A stretch of 47,988 bases of DNA. Source: an uncultured Collinsella sp. Lineage in GTDB: Bacteria; Actinomycetota; Coriobacteriia; Coriobacteriales; Coriobacteriaceae. Of the stretch, positions 6,957-15,594 are shown piece by piece. Every line of letters begins with the position of its first letter. The stretch's first letter is position 1. The notes under the pieces are model-generated. The model was not told the origin of the DNA. It worked only from the letters and a program-made list of their open reading frames with translations, and did no database searches. The position numbers and the translations under genes were made by a program. The DNA lies in assembly GCA_902493985.1 (NCBI GenBank), contig CABURR010000009.1, positions 1-47,988 of the forward strand, read 5' to 3'.

Positions 6957-7868
6957 TTACGCCACCTCGCCTTCCTGATCGGCATTCTCGTTGATTCCGG
7001 CGACCTCGGCCATATAAGCCTCGCAGCACGCCTTGGCGACGGCGCGGACGCGCAGGATGTAGTTGGCACGCTCGACTGCGGACAGCGCACCGCGGGCATC
7101 GAGCAGGTTGAAGGCATGGCTGCACTTCATGACGCAGTCATATGCTGGCAGCGGCAGCTTGCGCTCCAGGCAGGAGTGGCACTCGGCCTCGTAGTCGTCA
7201 AACTTCTGACGCATCATCTCGACGTTGGCGACCTCAAAATTGTAAGCACTAAACTCGCGCTCGTTCTCCAGGAACACGTCGCCGTAGGTCATGGGCGTGC
7301 CGTCGGGCAGGTAGCTCCACACCAGGTCATAGACCGAGTTGACGCCCTGGGCGTACATGGCGATACGCTCCAGGCCATAGGTGATCTCGACGGGCACGGG
7401 GTCGACTTCGATGCCGCCCACCTGCTGGAAGTACGTAAACTGCGTGACCTCCATGCCGTTGAGCCAGACCTCCCAGCCAAGGCCCCAGGCGCCGAGCGTC
7501 GGGCTCTCCCAGTCGTCCTCGACAAAGCGGACGTCATGGTCGTTGGGGTCCAAGCCAATGGCGGCCAGCGAACCCAGATAAAGCTCCTGGGCGTTGACCG
7601 GCGAGGGCTTGATGAGCACCTGGAACTGATAGTAGTGCTGCATGCGGTTGGGGTTCTCGCCATAGCGGCCGTCGGCGGGACGGCGGCAGGGCTGCGCATA
7701 GCAGGTGCGCCACTCGGCGGGACCGAGCGAGCGCAGCGTGGTCGCGGTATGGAAGGTACCGGCACCGACCTCGGAGTCATAGGGCTGCATAATGACGCAG
7801 CCCTGCTCGCCCCAGTACTGCTGGAGGCGCAGGATGATGTCTTGGAAGGAAAGCGATGAAGCGTTCAT
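6957..7868 (-). CDS. glyQ: Glycine--tRNA ligase alpha subunit
   Basis: This 303-aa class II synthetase catalytic subunit makes glycyl-adenylate and, with GlyS, charges tRNA-Gly. Diagnostic segments are the N-terminal LQQYWGEQGCVIMQPYD, the EVGAGTFHTATTLRSLGP region, the motif 2-like CYAQPCRRPADGRYGENPNR and GLERIAMYAQGV near the middle. The ATG is preceded by a purine-rich site. The upstream gap to lepB is only 59 bases and holds a TATAGT-like -10. No T-box leader is visible there, so any glycine-responsive control is not by that means. Confidence 0.96.
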   Translation of the reverse strand: MNASSLSFQDIILRLQQYWGEQGCVIMQPYDSEVGAGTFHTATTLRSLGPAEWRTCYAQPCRRPADGRYGENPNRMQHYYQFQVLIKPSPVNAQELYLGSLAAIGLDPNDHDVRFVEDDWESPTLGAWGLGWEVWLNGMEVTQFTYFQQVGGIEVDPVPVEITYGLERIAMYAQGVNSVYDLVWSYLPDGTPMTYGDVFLENEREFSAYNFEVANVEMMRQKFDDYEAECHSCLERKLPLPAYDCVMKCSHAFNLLDARGALSAVERANYILRVRAVAKACCEAYMAEVAGINENADQEGEVA

Positions 7869-7927
7869 GCCTCTAATATCCCCTCGTCGAAACGATTACA
7901 CGGTTAGGTACTGTACTATAGCGGTTT

Positions 7928-8491
7928 TTAGTCGATAGCGCCGATACGGTTGAGCGGCCAGTAGCGCACAAGCGCCACGGCGATCAATTCGGAGCGGTCG
8001 ACCGGGCCAAAGTAGCGTGAGTCAGCAGAGTTCTCGCGGTTGTCGCCCATCACCCACACACAGTCGTCAGGGACGGTGTAGGGATAGCCCACCTGGGCAG
8101 CGGGCGCCTGGACGGAAAGCGGCCAGCTCATGCCGGTCGTATAGTCCTCATCGAGCGCCTGGCCGTCGACGACGACCTTGCCGTCCTGCAGGTCGACCGT
8201 CTGGCCGGCCGTGGCGATGACGCGCTTGACAAGAACATCGTGCTCAGAGGTGCCGTCGGGGTTGTGAAACACCACGATATCGCCCTGTTTGACGGGCTGT
8301 CCGAGTTCGAGCGTCACCTTCTGCGCCAGAATCTGATCGCCAATCTCGATCGTGGACTCCATGGAGCCGGTGGGCACCACAAAGGGCTCGACCACAAACG
8401 AGCGAATCAAGAAGGTGGCGACCAATGCGATCGCGATGACCGCGATCCACTCAAAAGCGCCCCTCAACGCGGAATGCTGCGATGGAACCAT
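7928..8491 (-). CDS. lepB: Signal peptidase I
   Basis: A membrane-anchored serine protease that removes signal peptides from exported proteins. I start it at the ATG at 8491 (187 aa), because GAGGAG lies about five bases upstream; an in-frame GTG at 8497 overlaps the trmD stop but sits on top of that site. An N-terminal membrane helix (about residues 12-28) is followed by the catalytic Ser in PTGSMESTI, the general-base Lys in VLVKRVIATAG, and the closing MGDNRENSADSRYFG box. All key residues are present. It follows trmD almost without a gap, the last member of the rpsP operon, where rplS often stands in other bacteria. Confidence 0.95.
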   Translation of the reverse strand: MVPSQHSALRGAFEWIAVIAIALVATFLIRSFVVEPFVVPTGSMESTIEIGDQILAQKVTLELGQPVKQGDIVVFHNPDGTSEHDVLVKRVIATAGQTVDLQDGKVVVDGQALDEDYTTGMSWPLSVQAPAAQVGYPYTVPDDCVWVMGDNRENSADSRYFGPVDRSELIAVALVRYWPLNRIGAID

Positions 8492-8493
8492 TC

Positions 8494-9252
8494 TCACTCC
8501 TCGCTCTGCGAATACGAAGCGTCCAAAATCTCCTGCGCGTAAGCGCGCTCCTCGGGCGTGAGCCGCGCTGTCTCGATCAGGTCGGGACGCCAGCGGCAGG
8601 TGCGCTCGATGGCATTCTTACGGCGCCAGGCATCGACCTTGGCGTGATCGCCGCTCACAAGCACCGGCGGCACGCCCTCGCCGTTGAACTCGGCGGGGCG
8701 GGTGTACTGCGCGTACTCGAGCAGTCCTCCGTCCTCGGCGGTCGAGAACGACTCGTCCACATTGCTCATCTCGTCGCCCAGGGCGCCGGGAATCAGGCGT
8801 ACGACGGCATCGGCAACGACCATGGCAGGCAGCTCGCCGCCCGTAAGCACGTAGTCGCCGATCGACAGACGCTCATCGGCATACGCATACGCACGCTCGT
8901 CGACGCCCTCGTAGCGACTGCACACAAACAACAGGCGCTCACTTTTGAGCAGGCGCTCGGCCACATGCTGCGTAAAGGGCTCGCCACAGGGGGTAAAGAA
9001 CACCACAGTAGGCTTGGGACCCTCTGCGCTAATGGCCTCGATGGCCTCTGCGATAGGCTCGACCTTCATGAGCATGCCCTGCCCGCCGCCGTACGGCTCG
9101 TCATCAACGGTACGATGACGGTCGTGCGTCCAGTCACGCAGGTTATAGGCCTTAAAATCAAAAAGGCCGGCCTTGCGGGCGCGGCCCAAAATCGATGTGG
9201 ACATGACGGGCTCAAACATCTCGGGAAAGACCGAAAGGGTCTCAATCAGCAT
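8494..9252 (-). CDS. trmD: tRNA (guanine-37-N1)-methyltransferase
   Basis: This 252-aa SPOUT-class methyltransferase adds N1-methyl to G37 next to the anticodon, preventing +1 frameshifts. The sequence shows ETLSVFPEMFEPVMSTSILGRA at the N-terminus, the DEPYGGGQGMLMKVEP loop, and the trefoil-knot residues YEGVDERAY and GDYVLTGGELPAM that bind SAM. The ATG has GGGAGG seven bases upstream. It lies between rimM and lepB in the classic rpsP-khpA-rimM-trmD order. Confidence 0.97.
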   Translation of the reverse strand: MLIETLSVFPEMFEPVMSTSILGRARKAGLFDFKAYNLRDWTHDRHRTVDDEPYGGGQGMLMKVEPIAEAIEAISAEGPKPTVVFFTPCGEPFTQHVAERLLKSERLLFVCSRYEGVDERAYAYADERLSIGDYVLTGGELPAMVVADAVVRLIPGALGDEMSNVDESFSTAEDGGLLEYAQYTRPAEFNGEGVPPVLVSGDHAKVDAWRRKNAIERTCRWRPDLIETARLTPEERAYAQEILDASYSQSEE

Positions 9253-9262
9253 GTTGTCCTCC

Positions 9263-9784
9263 CTACTTGTCCATATCGATCAGGCCGTCCATAACATGGA
9301 CGGAAATTGTTCCTGTGTCGGGAAGATCGAGCACAACCTGCTCGATCACGGGAATCAGTACCTCGCCGTACCGATCGCCCTCGACAACCCAAACATCGTT
9401 AGCGGGCGTCGACATGATCTCGACGATCGTGCCGAGCGAACCGAAGCGCTCGTCGACCACCTCGCGACCCATCAGGTCGGTATAGGCAGCATCGAGCGAA
9501 TCGAGCTCAAAGTCGTCACGATTTGCCAGCACGTAGCATCCCGTGATGCCCTCGGCGGCCGTCAAGTCGTCAATGCCCTCAAACGAGACCAGATCGCCAT
9601 CGCCCGTATCGGTGACGGACACGACCGTGCAAAAGCGGTCGCGCTTGAGCGCCGGCGGCGTCAGGGCGACGCGCATACCCGGCTCAAATACAGAAGGAAG
9701 CCCCCGCAGCGGCTGCGCGAGGACCTCCCCCTTCCTTCCGTGCGGCTTGACCACACGGGCGATGTTTTTGTACTGGGACCTCAA
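9263..9784 (-). CDS. rimM: 16S rRNA processing protein RimM
   Basis: This 173-aa assembly factor binds ribosomal protein S19 and helps mature the 3' domain of 16S rRNA. The N-terminal half has the family opening IARVVKPHGRKGEVLA and the beta-barrel domain. The C-terminal half is a PRC-barrel, with LMGREVVDERFGSLGTIVEI and the end-piece VLIPVIEQVVLDLP. The only start fitting the conserved N-terminus is a TTG at 9784. It lies four bases from khpA and is translated as part of the same operon. Confidence 0.95.
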   Translation of the reverse strand: MRSQYKNIARVVKPHGRKGEVLAQPLRGLPSVFEPGMRVALTPPALKRDRFCTVVSVTDTGDGDLVSFEGIDDLTAAEGITGCYVLANRDDFELDSLDAAYTDLMGREVVDERFGSLGTIVEIMSTPANDVWVVEGDRYGEVLIPVIEQVVLDLPDTGTISVHVMDGLIDMDK

Positions 9785-9788
9785 GGTC

Positions 9789-10073
9789 CTAGCCCAGAAC
9801 CTCTACCTCGACAGCAGTGTCGAGGCGAGCGGCCAGTGCACGGGCGAGCGTGCGAATGGCCTTGATGGTACGGCCACGACGGCCGATGACCTTAGCGACG
9901 TCATCCTCGGCGACCGAAACCTCAATCGTAGAGGCGTCGTCACCATCGATGACCTCAAGGCTCACGGAATCCGGGTCGTCGACGATCTGAACAACGAGAT
10001 ATTCGACGAGATCGGCGATGCGATCTGAGAGCATTGCCTCACCCTCGAGCTGTGCAGCGTCAACCTCAGGCAC
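9789..10073 (-). CDS. khpA: KH-domain RNA-binding protein KhpA
   Basis: A 94-aa protein with a single KH domain; the GxxG RNA-binding loop is read in AKVIGRRGRTIKAIRTLARA. The C-terminal beta strand ends the fold. KhpA, usually with KhpB, binds many small RNAs and influences cell division and elongation in Gram-positive bacteria. The GTG at 10073 is chosen because GAGGAG stands seven bases before it; an internal ATG at 10034 would give 81 aa and remains possible. It sits three bases after rpsP. Confidence 0.92.
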   Translation of the reverse strand: MPEVDAAQLEGEAMLSDRIADLVEYLVVQIVDDPDSVSLEVIDGDDASTIEVSVAEDDVAKVIGRRGRTIKAIRTLARALAARLDTAVEVEVLG

Positions 10074-10076
10074 GAT

Positions 10077-10418
10077 TTACTCCTCGGCGCCCTCAGCGGC
10101 CTCAGCGGCAGCCTTAGCGGCCTCGGCCTCTTTGGCGAGCTGCTTCTTGGACTTCTTGACGACGGTCTCGGTCTTCTCGCCCTCGTTGGCGGCCTTGACC
10201 AGAGCGGCGACGGCGTCGGTGAGCTGAGCGCCCTTGGACTGCCAGTCGGCGATCTTCTCGAGGTCGAGGTTGATGGTCTTGGGGGCGGTCATCGGGTTGT
10301 AGCGGCCAACCTCCTCGATGATACGACCGTCACGCGGGGCGCGGGAATCGGCGACGACGACACGGTAGTACGGACGCTTCTTAGCGCCGTGACGAGCAAG
10401 GCGAATCTTGACTGCCAA
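10077..10418 (-). CDS. rpsP: 30S ribosomal protein S16
   Basis: This 113-aa S16 starts at a TTG (10418) directly before AVKIRLARHGAKKRPYYRVVVAD, with GGAGGAG five bases upstream; longer upstream frames have no support. The core ends near residue 85. A Lys- then Ala/Glu-rich tail of about 30 residues follows, longer than in the shortest homologues. S16 binds early in 30S assembly. It is the first gene of the rpsP-khpA-rimM-trmD-lepB operon, served by the promoter at 10,475-10,503. Confidence 0.96.
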   Translation of the reverse strand: MAVKIRLARHGAKKRPYYRVVVADSRAPRDGRIIEEVGRYNPMTAPKTINLDLEKIADWQSKGAQLTDAVAALVKAANEGEKTETVVKKSKKQLAKEAEAAKAAAEAAEGAEE

Positions 10419-10474
10419 AGGAAACTCCTCCAACCAAGCAGCTTTAGGCTGCAACTACAAACAAACAGTTGAAC

Positions 10475-10503
10475 ATAATACGCCATCGACGCGGGCAGGT
10501 GAA
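10475..10503 (-). promoter_or_regulatory. Sigma-70-type promoter for the rpsP operon
   Basis: Read on the minus strand: TTCACC (10498-10503), 17 bases, TATTAT (10475-10480). The -10 has five of six consensus bases. Transcription would begin near 10,468, giving a leader of about 50 bases before the rpsP TTG. No ribosomal-protein binding structure is evident in that leader. Confidence 0.6.
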
Positions 10504-10658
10504 GTCCGTGAGACCAACTTCTTCGGTGTAGTCGAGGGCAAATCCATATCTTAGACAAGAATTCGGGATTTGCAAGCACATACACGCACCCCACATGAGC
10601 TGCGCGGTATACTCATGACATGGAAAGACGCGAACATACATACGGTTATGAGGATGCC

Positions 10659-11873
10659 ATGGGCGTCACGCCGCCTCCCTGGACGGGTCCGGCGGTGGGC
10701 CTGATGGACCTTGATGCGTTTTTTGCGAGCGTGGAAATGCTCGATCATCCCGAATGGCGCGGAAAGCCGCTCATCGTGGGCGGAGACGCCGATTCGCGTG
10801 GCGTCGTGTCCACGTGTTCGTATGAGGCGCGTCGCTTTGGCGTGCACTCTGCCATGGCCTCGGCCGAGGCGCGGCGCCTGTGCCCGCAAGCCATTTGGAC
10901 GCACGGGCACTTTGATCGCTACCACGAGGTGAGCGCGCAGGTCATGGCGATTCTCGCCGACGAGACCCCGCGCGTTGAACGCGTATCCATCGACGAAGCC
11001 TTTATCGATATCACACCGGGTCGCTTTGCGCCCGAAGACCCGCTGCTGGTTGCGCAGCGCATCAGCGATCGCGTGGCAGCGCTGGGGGTGACCTGCTCCA
11101 TTGGCGTGGGCTGCAACAAGACGGTCGCAAAAATCGCAAGCGAGCGGGACAAGCCGTTTGGGCTGACCATCGTGCGCCCTGGAACCGAGCAGCGCTTTTT
11201 GGCCGCGCTGCCGGTATCTGCTATGAGCGGCATCGGACGCTCGGCCGAGGAACGGCTGCGCCGCATGCGCATCTACACGCTTGGCGAGCTGTCACGCGCA
11301 CCGGAATCCACCTTGGCCTCTATTTTTGGCGTCAACGGCGAACGCATGCGCCAACGTGCGCAAGGACTCGAAATCTCCGAAGTCACAAGTCTCGATGAAG
11401 AGCGCGAGGTCAAGTCGGTCAGCAATGAACGCACCTTTGCGAAAGATTTGACTGAGCGCGGGGACATCGAAGCGGCGATTGCGCTGTTGGGAGAGTCAGT
11501 GGGACGCCGTCTGCGCCGTCAGGGGCTGACGGGTGCCACGGTAACGCTCAAGCTTAAGTATTCGTATGGCAGCGGGCGTACGGCACAGCGCCGGCTGACG
11601 CATCCGACCGACGATGAGAACATCTTTGTAGCGGTGGCGCTCGAGCTGCTCGACAACATCTGGCAGGAAGGCATGCATGTGCGCCTGGCGGGCATCGGCA
11701 TGAGCGACTTCGACCATCAGGGCGGCATCCAGACCGACCTGTTCTGCGAAGTCGACGACCGCGGAGCCCAATCCAGCGACCGTCGCGACCTCTCGGTCGC
11801 CATCGACGCCGTCCGAGACAAATTCGGCGACACCGCCCTATCCTTCGGCCGCCAATCCCGCTTCAACGATTAG
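10659..11873 (+). CDS. dinB: DNA polymerase IV (Y-family)
   Basis: From the ATG at 10659 this gives 404 aa. That start has GAGGA just upstream; an in-frame ATG at 10620 coincides with the expected transcription start of a TATACT -10 at 10,608-10,613 and has no ribosome site. The catalytic residues of the Y family are clear: the first Asp pair in GLMDLDAFFASVE, the steric-gate region, and SIDEAFIDIT for the second acidic pair. The helix-hairpin-helix SAMSGIGRSAEERLRRM follows, then the little-finger domain. No beta-clamp motif stands out at the C-terminus (FGRQSRFND). It performs error-prone bypass synthesis. It is monocistronic and divergent from the rpsP operon. No convincing LexA box is seen. 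Confidence 0.94.
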   Translation: MGVTPPPWTGPAVGLMDLDAFFASVEMLDHPEWRGKPLIVGGDADSRGVVSTCSYEARRFGVHSAMASAEARRLCPQAIWTHGHFDRYHEVSAQVMAILADETPRVERVSIDEAFIDITPGRFAPEDPLLVAQRISDRVAALGVTCSIGVGCNKTVAKIASERDKPFGLTIVRPGTEQRFLAALPVSAMSGIGRSAEERLRRMRIYTLGELSRAPESTLASIFGVNGERMRQRAQGLEISEVTSLDEEREVKSVSNERTFAKDLTERGDIEAAIALLGESVGRRLRRQGLTGATVTLKLKYSYGSGRTAQRRLTHPTDDENIFVAVALELLDNIWQEGMHVRLAGIGMSDFDHQGGIQTDLFCEVDDRGAQSSDRRDLSVAIDAVRDKFGDTALSFGRQSRFND

Positions 11874-11883
11874 TCCCTGAGGC

Positions 11884-11926
11884 AAAAAGAAAGCCGGGCA
11901 GGTGCGGAAAACCGCAACTGCCCGGC
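11884..11926 (-). terminator. Intrinsic terminator downstream of rsfS (and facing dinB)
   Basis: GCCGGGCAG (11893-11901) pairs with CTGCCCGGC (11918-11926), extended by GCGG/CCGC around an AAAA loop. On the minus strand the stem is followed by TTTCTTTTT, so it terminates the leftward rsfS message. From the plus side the same stem follows the dinB stop by 19 bases and may also stop dinB transcripts. Confidence 0.85.
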
Positions 11927-11966
11927 GATATGCGTGAGGGTAGCTAACCCCGTCTCAAATGAGCTA

Positions 11967-12422
11967 CTAAAGGAGATTGAGGGGGAGCTGGGGGGCGTCG
12001 CCCCAGAGCTTTTCTAGGCGGTAGAAGTCGCGGGCTTCGGGAGTGAAGACGTGGACGACAACCGAACCATAGTCCATGAGCATCCAGGTCTTCTGCTCGC
12101 GGCCCTCGATGGAGAACGGATGCTCGCCACAAGCCTCGGCGACCTTCTCCTCGATCTCGTCGACGATAGAATCGACCTGGCGGTTGTTGGTACCGGTGGC
12201 AAGCACAAAGTAGTCGCATACGTCGGAAAGCTCGGTCAGGTCGAGCACCTGAACGTCCTCGCCCTTCTTGTCGTAGGCGGCCTGCGCGGCGGCGCGGGCG
12301 ACATCCTCGGCGGCGACACCGCTCGCAGACAGCGAGGCGGCAGTGCGGTCGGACGTGGCGACGAAGCTCTTGTGCTCCACACCTTCAAGAATCTGCTCGT
12401 CGGTCATGGTCTCGTCGGCCAT
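11967..12422 (-). CDS. rsfS: Ribosomal silencing factor RsfS
   Basis: A 151-aa protein whose last ~110 residues are the RsfS/Iojap domain: AAYDKKGEDVQVLDLTEL, SDVCDYFVLATGTNNRQV and the Trp-containing WMLMDYGSVVVHVFTPEARDFY. It binds L14 on the 50S subunit and blocks subunit joining when nutrients are scarce. The first ~40 residues are a low-complexity extension with many Ala, Ser and Thr. The ATG has AAAGAGG upstream. It is the last gene after obgE-nadD-yqeK. Confidence 0.94.
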   Translation of the reverse strand: MADETMTDEQILEGVEHKSFVATSDRTAASLSASGVAAEDVARAAAQAAYDKKGEDVQVLDLTELSDVCDYFVLATGTNNRQVDSIVDEIEEKVAEACGEHPFSIEGREQKTWMLMDYGSVVVHVFTPEARDFYRLEKLWGDAPQLPLNLL

Positions 12423-12449
12423 GGAATACCTCTTTCTAGACAGCCCGAG

Positions 12450-13058
12450 CTAGCGCAGCTGGGCGTAATGGTTGTAAATCGAAATAGCCGTGGGATAAAG
12501 ATAGCGCCCGGACTGAATCACATAGACCAAACCCTGCGCAAAACAGGAGAAGAACAACTCGTCGAGCGTCGACTCCCCCACCATCTTACGCAACGCATGG
12601 GCATAGTCGCCGTGGCGGTTGGGCTCGATGGCATCGGCCACAAAGACCACCATATCGAGCGGCGTCATGTCGCAGGCACCCACGGTGTGACGGTCGACAG
12701 CCTGGAAAACGGCCAACGACAACTCGGGGAAAAGCTGCGGAAGCTCATAGGCGGCAACAGGGCCATGCAAAAGCGGCGTCGCGGCGGAAGGAGAGCCGGC
12801 AATCTTAATGCCGTAGTGCAGAGCGCGCGTGACCAGCTCGTCGTCGGAGAGCACTTTGTCCCAGTCATGGATCAGGCCGGCGGCAGCGGCATCAAAGCGG
12901 TCAACGCCGTAGACCTCGGCCAGATGAAGTGCGGTCTCGGCAACACCCAGCGAATGCACATAGCGCTTGCGCTTATCCTTCATGCGAACATCGAGCAGCT
13001 CTTGAATGCGCTTGAGCAGCGCGCGCTCATCGCCCTCAAACTGATCCTCTACCGACAA
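12450..13058 (-). CDS. yqeK: HD-domain Ap4A hydrolase-like protein YqeK
   Basis: A 202-aa HD-superfamily phosphohydrolase. The metal ligands are read in RYVHSLGVAETALHL (first His), LIHDWDK (the HD pair) and later His/Asp residues near DRHTVGACDMTPLDMVVFVADAIEP. YqeK proteins symmetrically cleave diadenosine tetraphosphate. The TTG at 13058 is the only start in range, with GGGGG upstream. It lies 12 bases after nadD, the usual nadD-yqeK pairing. Confidence 0.92.
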   Translation of the reverse strand: MSVEDQFEGDERALLKRIQELLDVRMKDKRKRYVHSLGVAETALHLAEVYGVDRFDAAAAGLIHDWDKVLSDDELVTRALHYGIKIAGSPSAATPLLHGPVAAYELPQLFPELSLAVFQAVDRHTVGACDMTPLDMVVFVADAIEPNRHGDYAHALRKMVGESTLDELFFSCFAQGLVYVIQSGRYLYPTAISIYNHYAQLR

Positions 13059-13070
13059 CGTAGACCCCCA

Positions 13071-13748
13071 TCACTCAAAATCTTCTTGGCCCAAATCGGC
13101 ATATAGCCTGCGTTTGCGAATGTAGCCGAGCACGGACTCGCTCGTAAGATAGCGCACGCTCATACCGCGGGCAACTCGCTTACGAATGTTCGTCGAGCTG
13201 ATCGCCAACGCTGGAATCTGAATATAGCGCACGTCGAACGGCAGCCCCGACTCTTTGATTCGGGCACGCGCCGTATCGATATCAAAGCCCGGTCGTGTCG
13301 CCGCAATAAAGGTAGCAAGCTCAGCGATTCGTTCGGCATCATGCCAGGTCACGATATCGATGATCGCGTCGGCGCCCGTAATAAAGTAGAGCTTTACCTG
13401 CGGCGGGTAAAAGTCGCGAAGGGCATGAAGCGTATCGGCCGTATAGGTTACGCCCGGGCGGTCGATCTCGAACCGGCTCGCCAAAAAAGCCGGGTTCGCG
13501 GCGGTGGCGAGGACCGTCATGGCATAACGGTCCTCGGCAGGCGTCACCGGCTTGTCAAGCTTAAAGGCAGGAGAACCCGCCGGCATAAAGAGCACAGCGT
13601 CCAAGTCGAGCGACTCGCGCGCCTGCTCGGCGGTCACCAGGTGCCCGTAATGGATGGGATCAAAGGTGCCACCCATAATGCCGAGCCTAAACTCCTGCCC
13701 GTCCTCTAGAGGAAGCTCGGGCAGACCGATTCCACCGCGCAGCGACAT
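13071..13748 (-). CDS. nadD: Nicotinate-nucleotide adenylyltransferase
   Basis: A 225-aa enzyme that joins nicotinate mononucleotide and ATP to make deamido-NAD. The nucleotidyltransferase signature GIMGGTFDPIHYGHL has both active-site His residues, and the C-terminal ISSTNIRKR box is present. About 20 residues precede the first strand, more than usual, but the ATG at 13748 lies three bases from the obgE stop, as expected in this operon; an internal ATG (GIMGG) is too far in. Confidence 0.95.
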   Translation of the reverse strand: MSLRGGIGLPELPLEDGQEFRLGIMGGTFDPIHYGHLVTAEQARESLDLDAVLFMPAGSPAFKLDKPVTPAEDRYAMTVLATAANPAFLASRFEIDRPGVTYTADTLHALRDFYPPQVKLYFITGADAIIDIVTWHDAERIAELATFIAATRPGFDIDTARARIKESGLPFDVRYIQIPALAISSTNIRKRVARGMSVRYLTSESVLGYIRKRRLYADLGQEDFE

Positions 13749-13751
13749 GGC

Positions 13752-15218
13752 TTACTCGCCCTCCGAGGTCTCGGCATCGCCCGCGGCATCCGCCGCATCG
13801 ACAACCTCGACGCCCTCATCCGCAGCATCGGCCACGTCAATGGCTTCAACGGCAACGTCCTCGCCAGCATCCTCGAGCTCCTCGTATTCCGAGAAGTCCT
13901 CGGCACCCTCAAAGTCAAAGGCGCGCTGGCAAATGCGGACCTCGTCGCCCGCACGGCAACCGGCCTTCTCGAGGGCATCGTCAACACCCATACGCGCAAA
14001 CTTATGCTGCAGGTAAATGACGGCTTCCTCGTTTTCCCAGTCGGTCTGGATGACCATGCGCTCGATGGCACGACCGACCACGCGGAAGGCACCGGGCTCT
14101 TCCTGGACAATGCGGAAACGCTTCTCGCGCTGCAGGCGGCGGCGCTCCCATTCATCGTCGCGCAGAACGACCGGCTCATCGGAGACAGCCAACTCGGCGC
14201 GCAGCTTAGCCACCTGCTCGCCCACGGCAAGCATCAGCGTGTTGAGGCCGGCGCCCGTCACGGCAGACACGGCAAAGAACATATGTCCATCGTCGAGCGC
14301 TGCGCGCTTGAGGTCGGCAATCTTATCGGCCGTGCCCGGCGCGTCGCACTTGTTGGCAACAACGATCTGCGGACGCTCCGAAAGCTCGGCGCCATACTGC
14401 TCGAGCTCGCGGTTGATGATGCGATAGTCCTCGACCGGATCGCGATCCTCAAAACCACCCGTCATGTCGACGACATGCATGATTAGGGCCGTACGCTCAA
14501 TGTGGCGCAGGAACTGGTGACCCAGGCCCTTGCCCTCGCTCGCGCCCTCGATGAGACCGGGGACGTCGGCAACGACGTAAGAATACTCGCCGGCACGCAC
14601 CATGCCGAGGTTCGGCACGAGCGTGGTAAACGGGTAGTCAGCGATCTTGGGGCGGGCGGCACTCATGCGCGCAATGAGCGATGACTTACCCACCGAGGGA
14701 AAACCCACGAGCGCGGCATCAGCCATAAGCTTCATCTCGAGCTCGATCCAGTGCTCCTCGGCCGGCTCGCCCAGCTGAGCGAACGCGGGCGCGCGGCGCA
14801 CCGACGTCACAAAGTGCGTGTTGCCCAGGCCGCCGGCACCGCCGGGCGCCACGACAACGCGCTCGCCATCGTGAACGAGGTCGGCAATCTCGAACATCGG
14901 GGTCTGCGTCTCGGGGTCGAGCTCGCGTACCACGGTACCCATAGGGACCTTGAGAATCAGGTCCTCGCCGCTCTTACCGTTACGACGGGCGCCCTGCCCG
15001 TGCGTGCCGCGCTCAGCGCGGAAGTGATGCTTAAAGCGGTAATCGATCAGCGAAGACAGCTGAGCATCGGCCTGGATGACGACATTGCCGCCACGACCGC
15101 CGTCGCCGCCATCGGGGCCGCCCTTGGGGACAAATGCCTCGCGCCTAAACGACATACATCCGGCTCCGCCGTCGCCGCCGCACACGTTAATGCGGCTGAT
15201 ATCGGTGAACTGTGACAA
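13752..15218 (-). CDS. obgE: GTPase Obg
   Basis: A 488-aa ribosome-associated GTPase in three parts. The Gly-rich Obg fold contains GGDGGAGCMSFRREAFVPKGGPDGGDGGRGG. The G domain has G1 GFPSVGKSS, switch I around YPFTT, G3 DVPGLIEG and G4 NKCD. A C-terminal OCT-type domain ends in a long acidic Asp/Glu/Ala tail. It acts in late 50S assembly and the stringent response. The TTG at 15218 has GGAGG eight bases upstream. The terminator-like hairpin just before the gene may set its level relative to rplU-rpmA. Confidence 0.96.
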   Translation of the reverse strand: MSQFTDISRINVCGGDGGAGCMSFRREAFVPKGGPDGGDGGRGGNVVIQADAQLSSLIDYRFKHHFRAERGTHGQGARRNGKSGEDLILKVPMGTVVRELDPETQTPMFEIADLVHDGERVVVAPGGAGGLGNTHFVTSVRRAPAFAQLGEPAEEHWIELEMKLMADAALVGFPSVGKSSLIARMSAARPKIADYPFTTLVPNLGMVRAGEYSYVVADVPGLIEGASEGKGLGHQFLRHIERTALIMHVVDMTGGFEDRDPVEDYRIINRELEQYGAELSERPQIVVANKCDAPGTADKIADLKRAALDDGHMFFAVSAVTGAGLNTLMLAVGEQVAKLRAELAVSDEPVVLRDDEWERRRLQREKRFRIVQEEPGAFRVVGRAIERMVIQTDWENEEAVIYLQHKFARMGVDDALEKAGCRAGDEVRICQRAFDFEGAEDFSEYEELEDAGEDVAVEAIDVADAADEGVEVVDAADAAGDAETSEGE

Positions 15219-15234
15219 CAGAATCGCCTCCTAC

Positions 15235-15278
15235 AAAAAAGAGGGAGACCCTTGAATCCTAAAACTCAAGTGCCTCCC
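15235..15278 (-). terminator. Terminator/attenuator hairpin between rpmA and obgE
   Basis: On the minus strand GGGAG...CTTGA pairs with TCAAG...CTCCC (15243-15278) around a 10-base loop. TCTTTTTT follows (15235-15242). Partial read-through would give high ribosomal-protein and low Obg output from one promoter. Confidence 0.8.
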
Positions 15279-15303
15279 ACATATGTGCTCTATGAAGGGT
15301 GAA

Positions 15304-15561
15304 TTACGCGTTCGCGAGCGGGCGTACGCTGACCCTGTGCTTGATACCCTTGTGGAACTCAACGGTACCGTCGACCAGCGCGAACAGCGTGTCGTCCTTA
15401 CCACGGCCAACGTTCTCACCCGGGTGGATGTGCGTGCCGTGCTGACGGACGAGAATCGTGCCCGTGGTTACCGTCTGGCCGGCATAGCGCTTCGTGCCAA
15501 GGCGCTGACCGCGGGAGTCACGGCCATTACGGGAGGAACCGAGTCCTTTTTTGTGTGCCAT
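15304..15561 (-). CDS. rpmA: 50S ribosomal protein L27
   Basis: An 85-aa L27 beginning MAHKKGLGSSRNGRDSRGQRLG. The N-terminal tail that reaches the peptidyl-transferase centre starts directly, with no cleavable N-terminal extension of the kind processed by Prp in Firmicutes. The rest of the beta-barrel (TILVRQHGTHIHPGENVGRG) is intact. It is co-transcribed with rplU. Confidence 0.97.
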   Translation of the reverse strand: MAHKKGLGSSRNGRDSRGQRLGTKRYAGQTVTTGTILVRQHGTHIHPGENVGRGKDDTLFALVDGTVEFHKGIKHRVSVRPLANA

Positions 15562-15594
15562 TGTGTATACCTACTCTTTCGTTACGAGTGTAAT

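Noticed and set aside
4608..7859. A 1,083-codon open frame on the plus strand opposite glyS and glyQ
   Set aside because: It is antisense to two certain genes, is low-complexity (Gly, Val, Leu, His) and has no known motifs. Long antisense frames are common in G+C-rich DNA.
7869..7927. T-box leader for glyQS
   Set aside because: The gap is 59 bases, too short, and has no T-box sequence or terminator.
10620..10661. LexA/SOS box upstream of dinB
   Set aside because: CGAAC and a GTT occur, but the spacing is wrong for CGAAC-N4-GTTCG.
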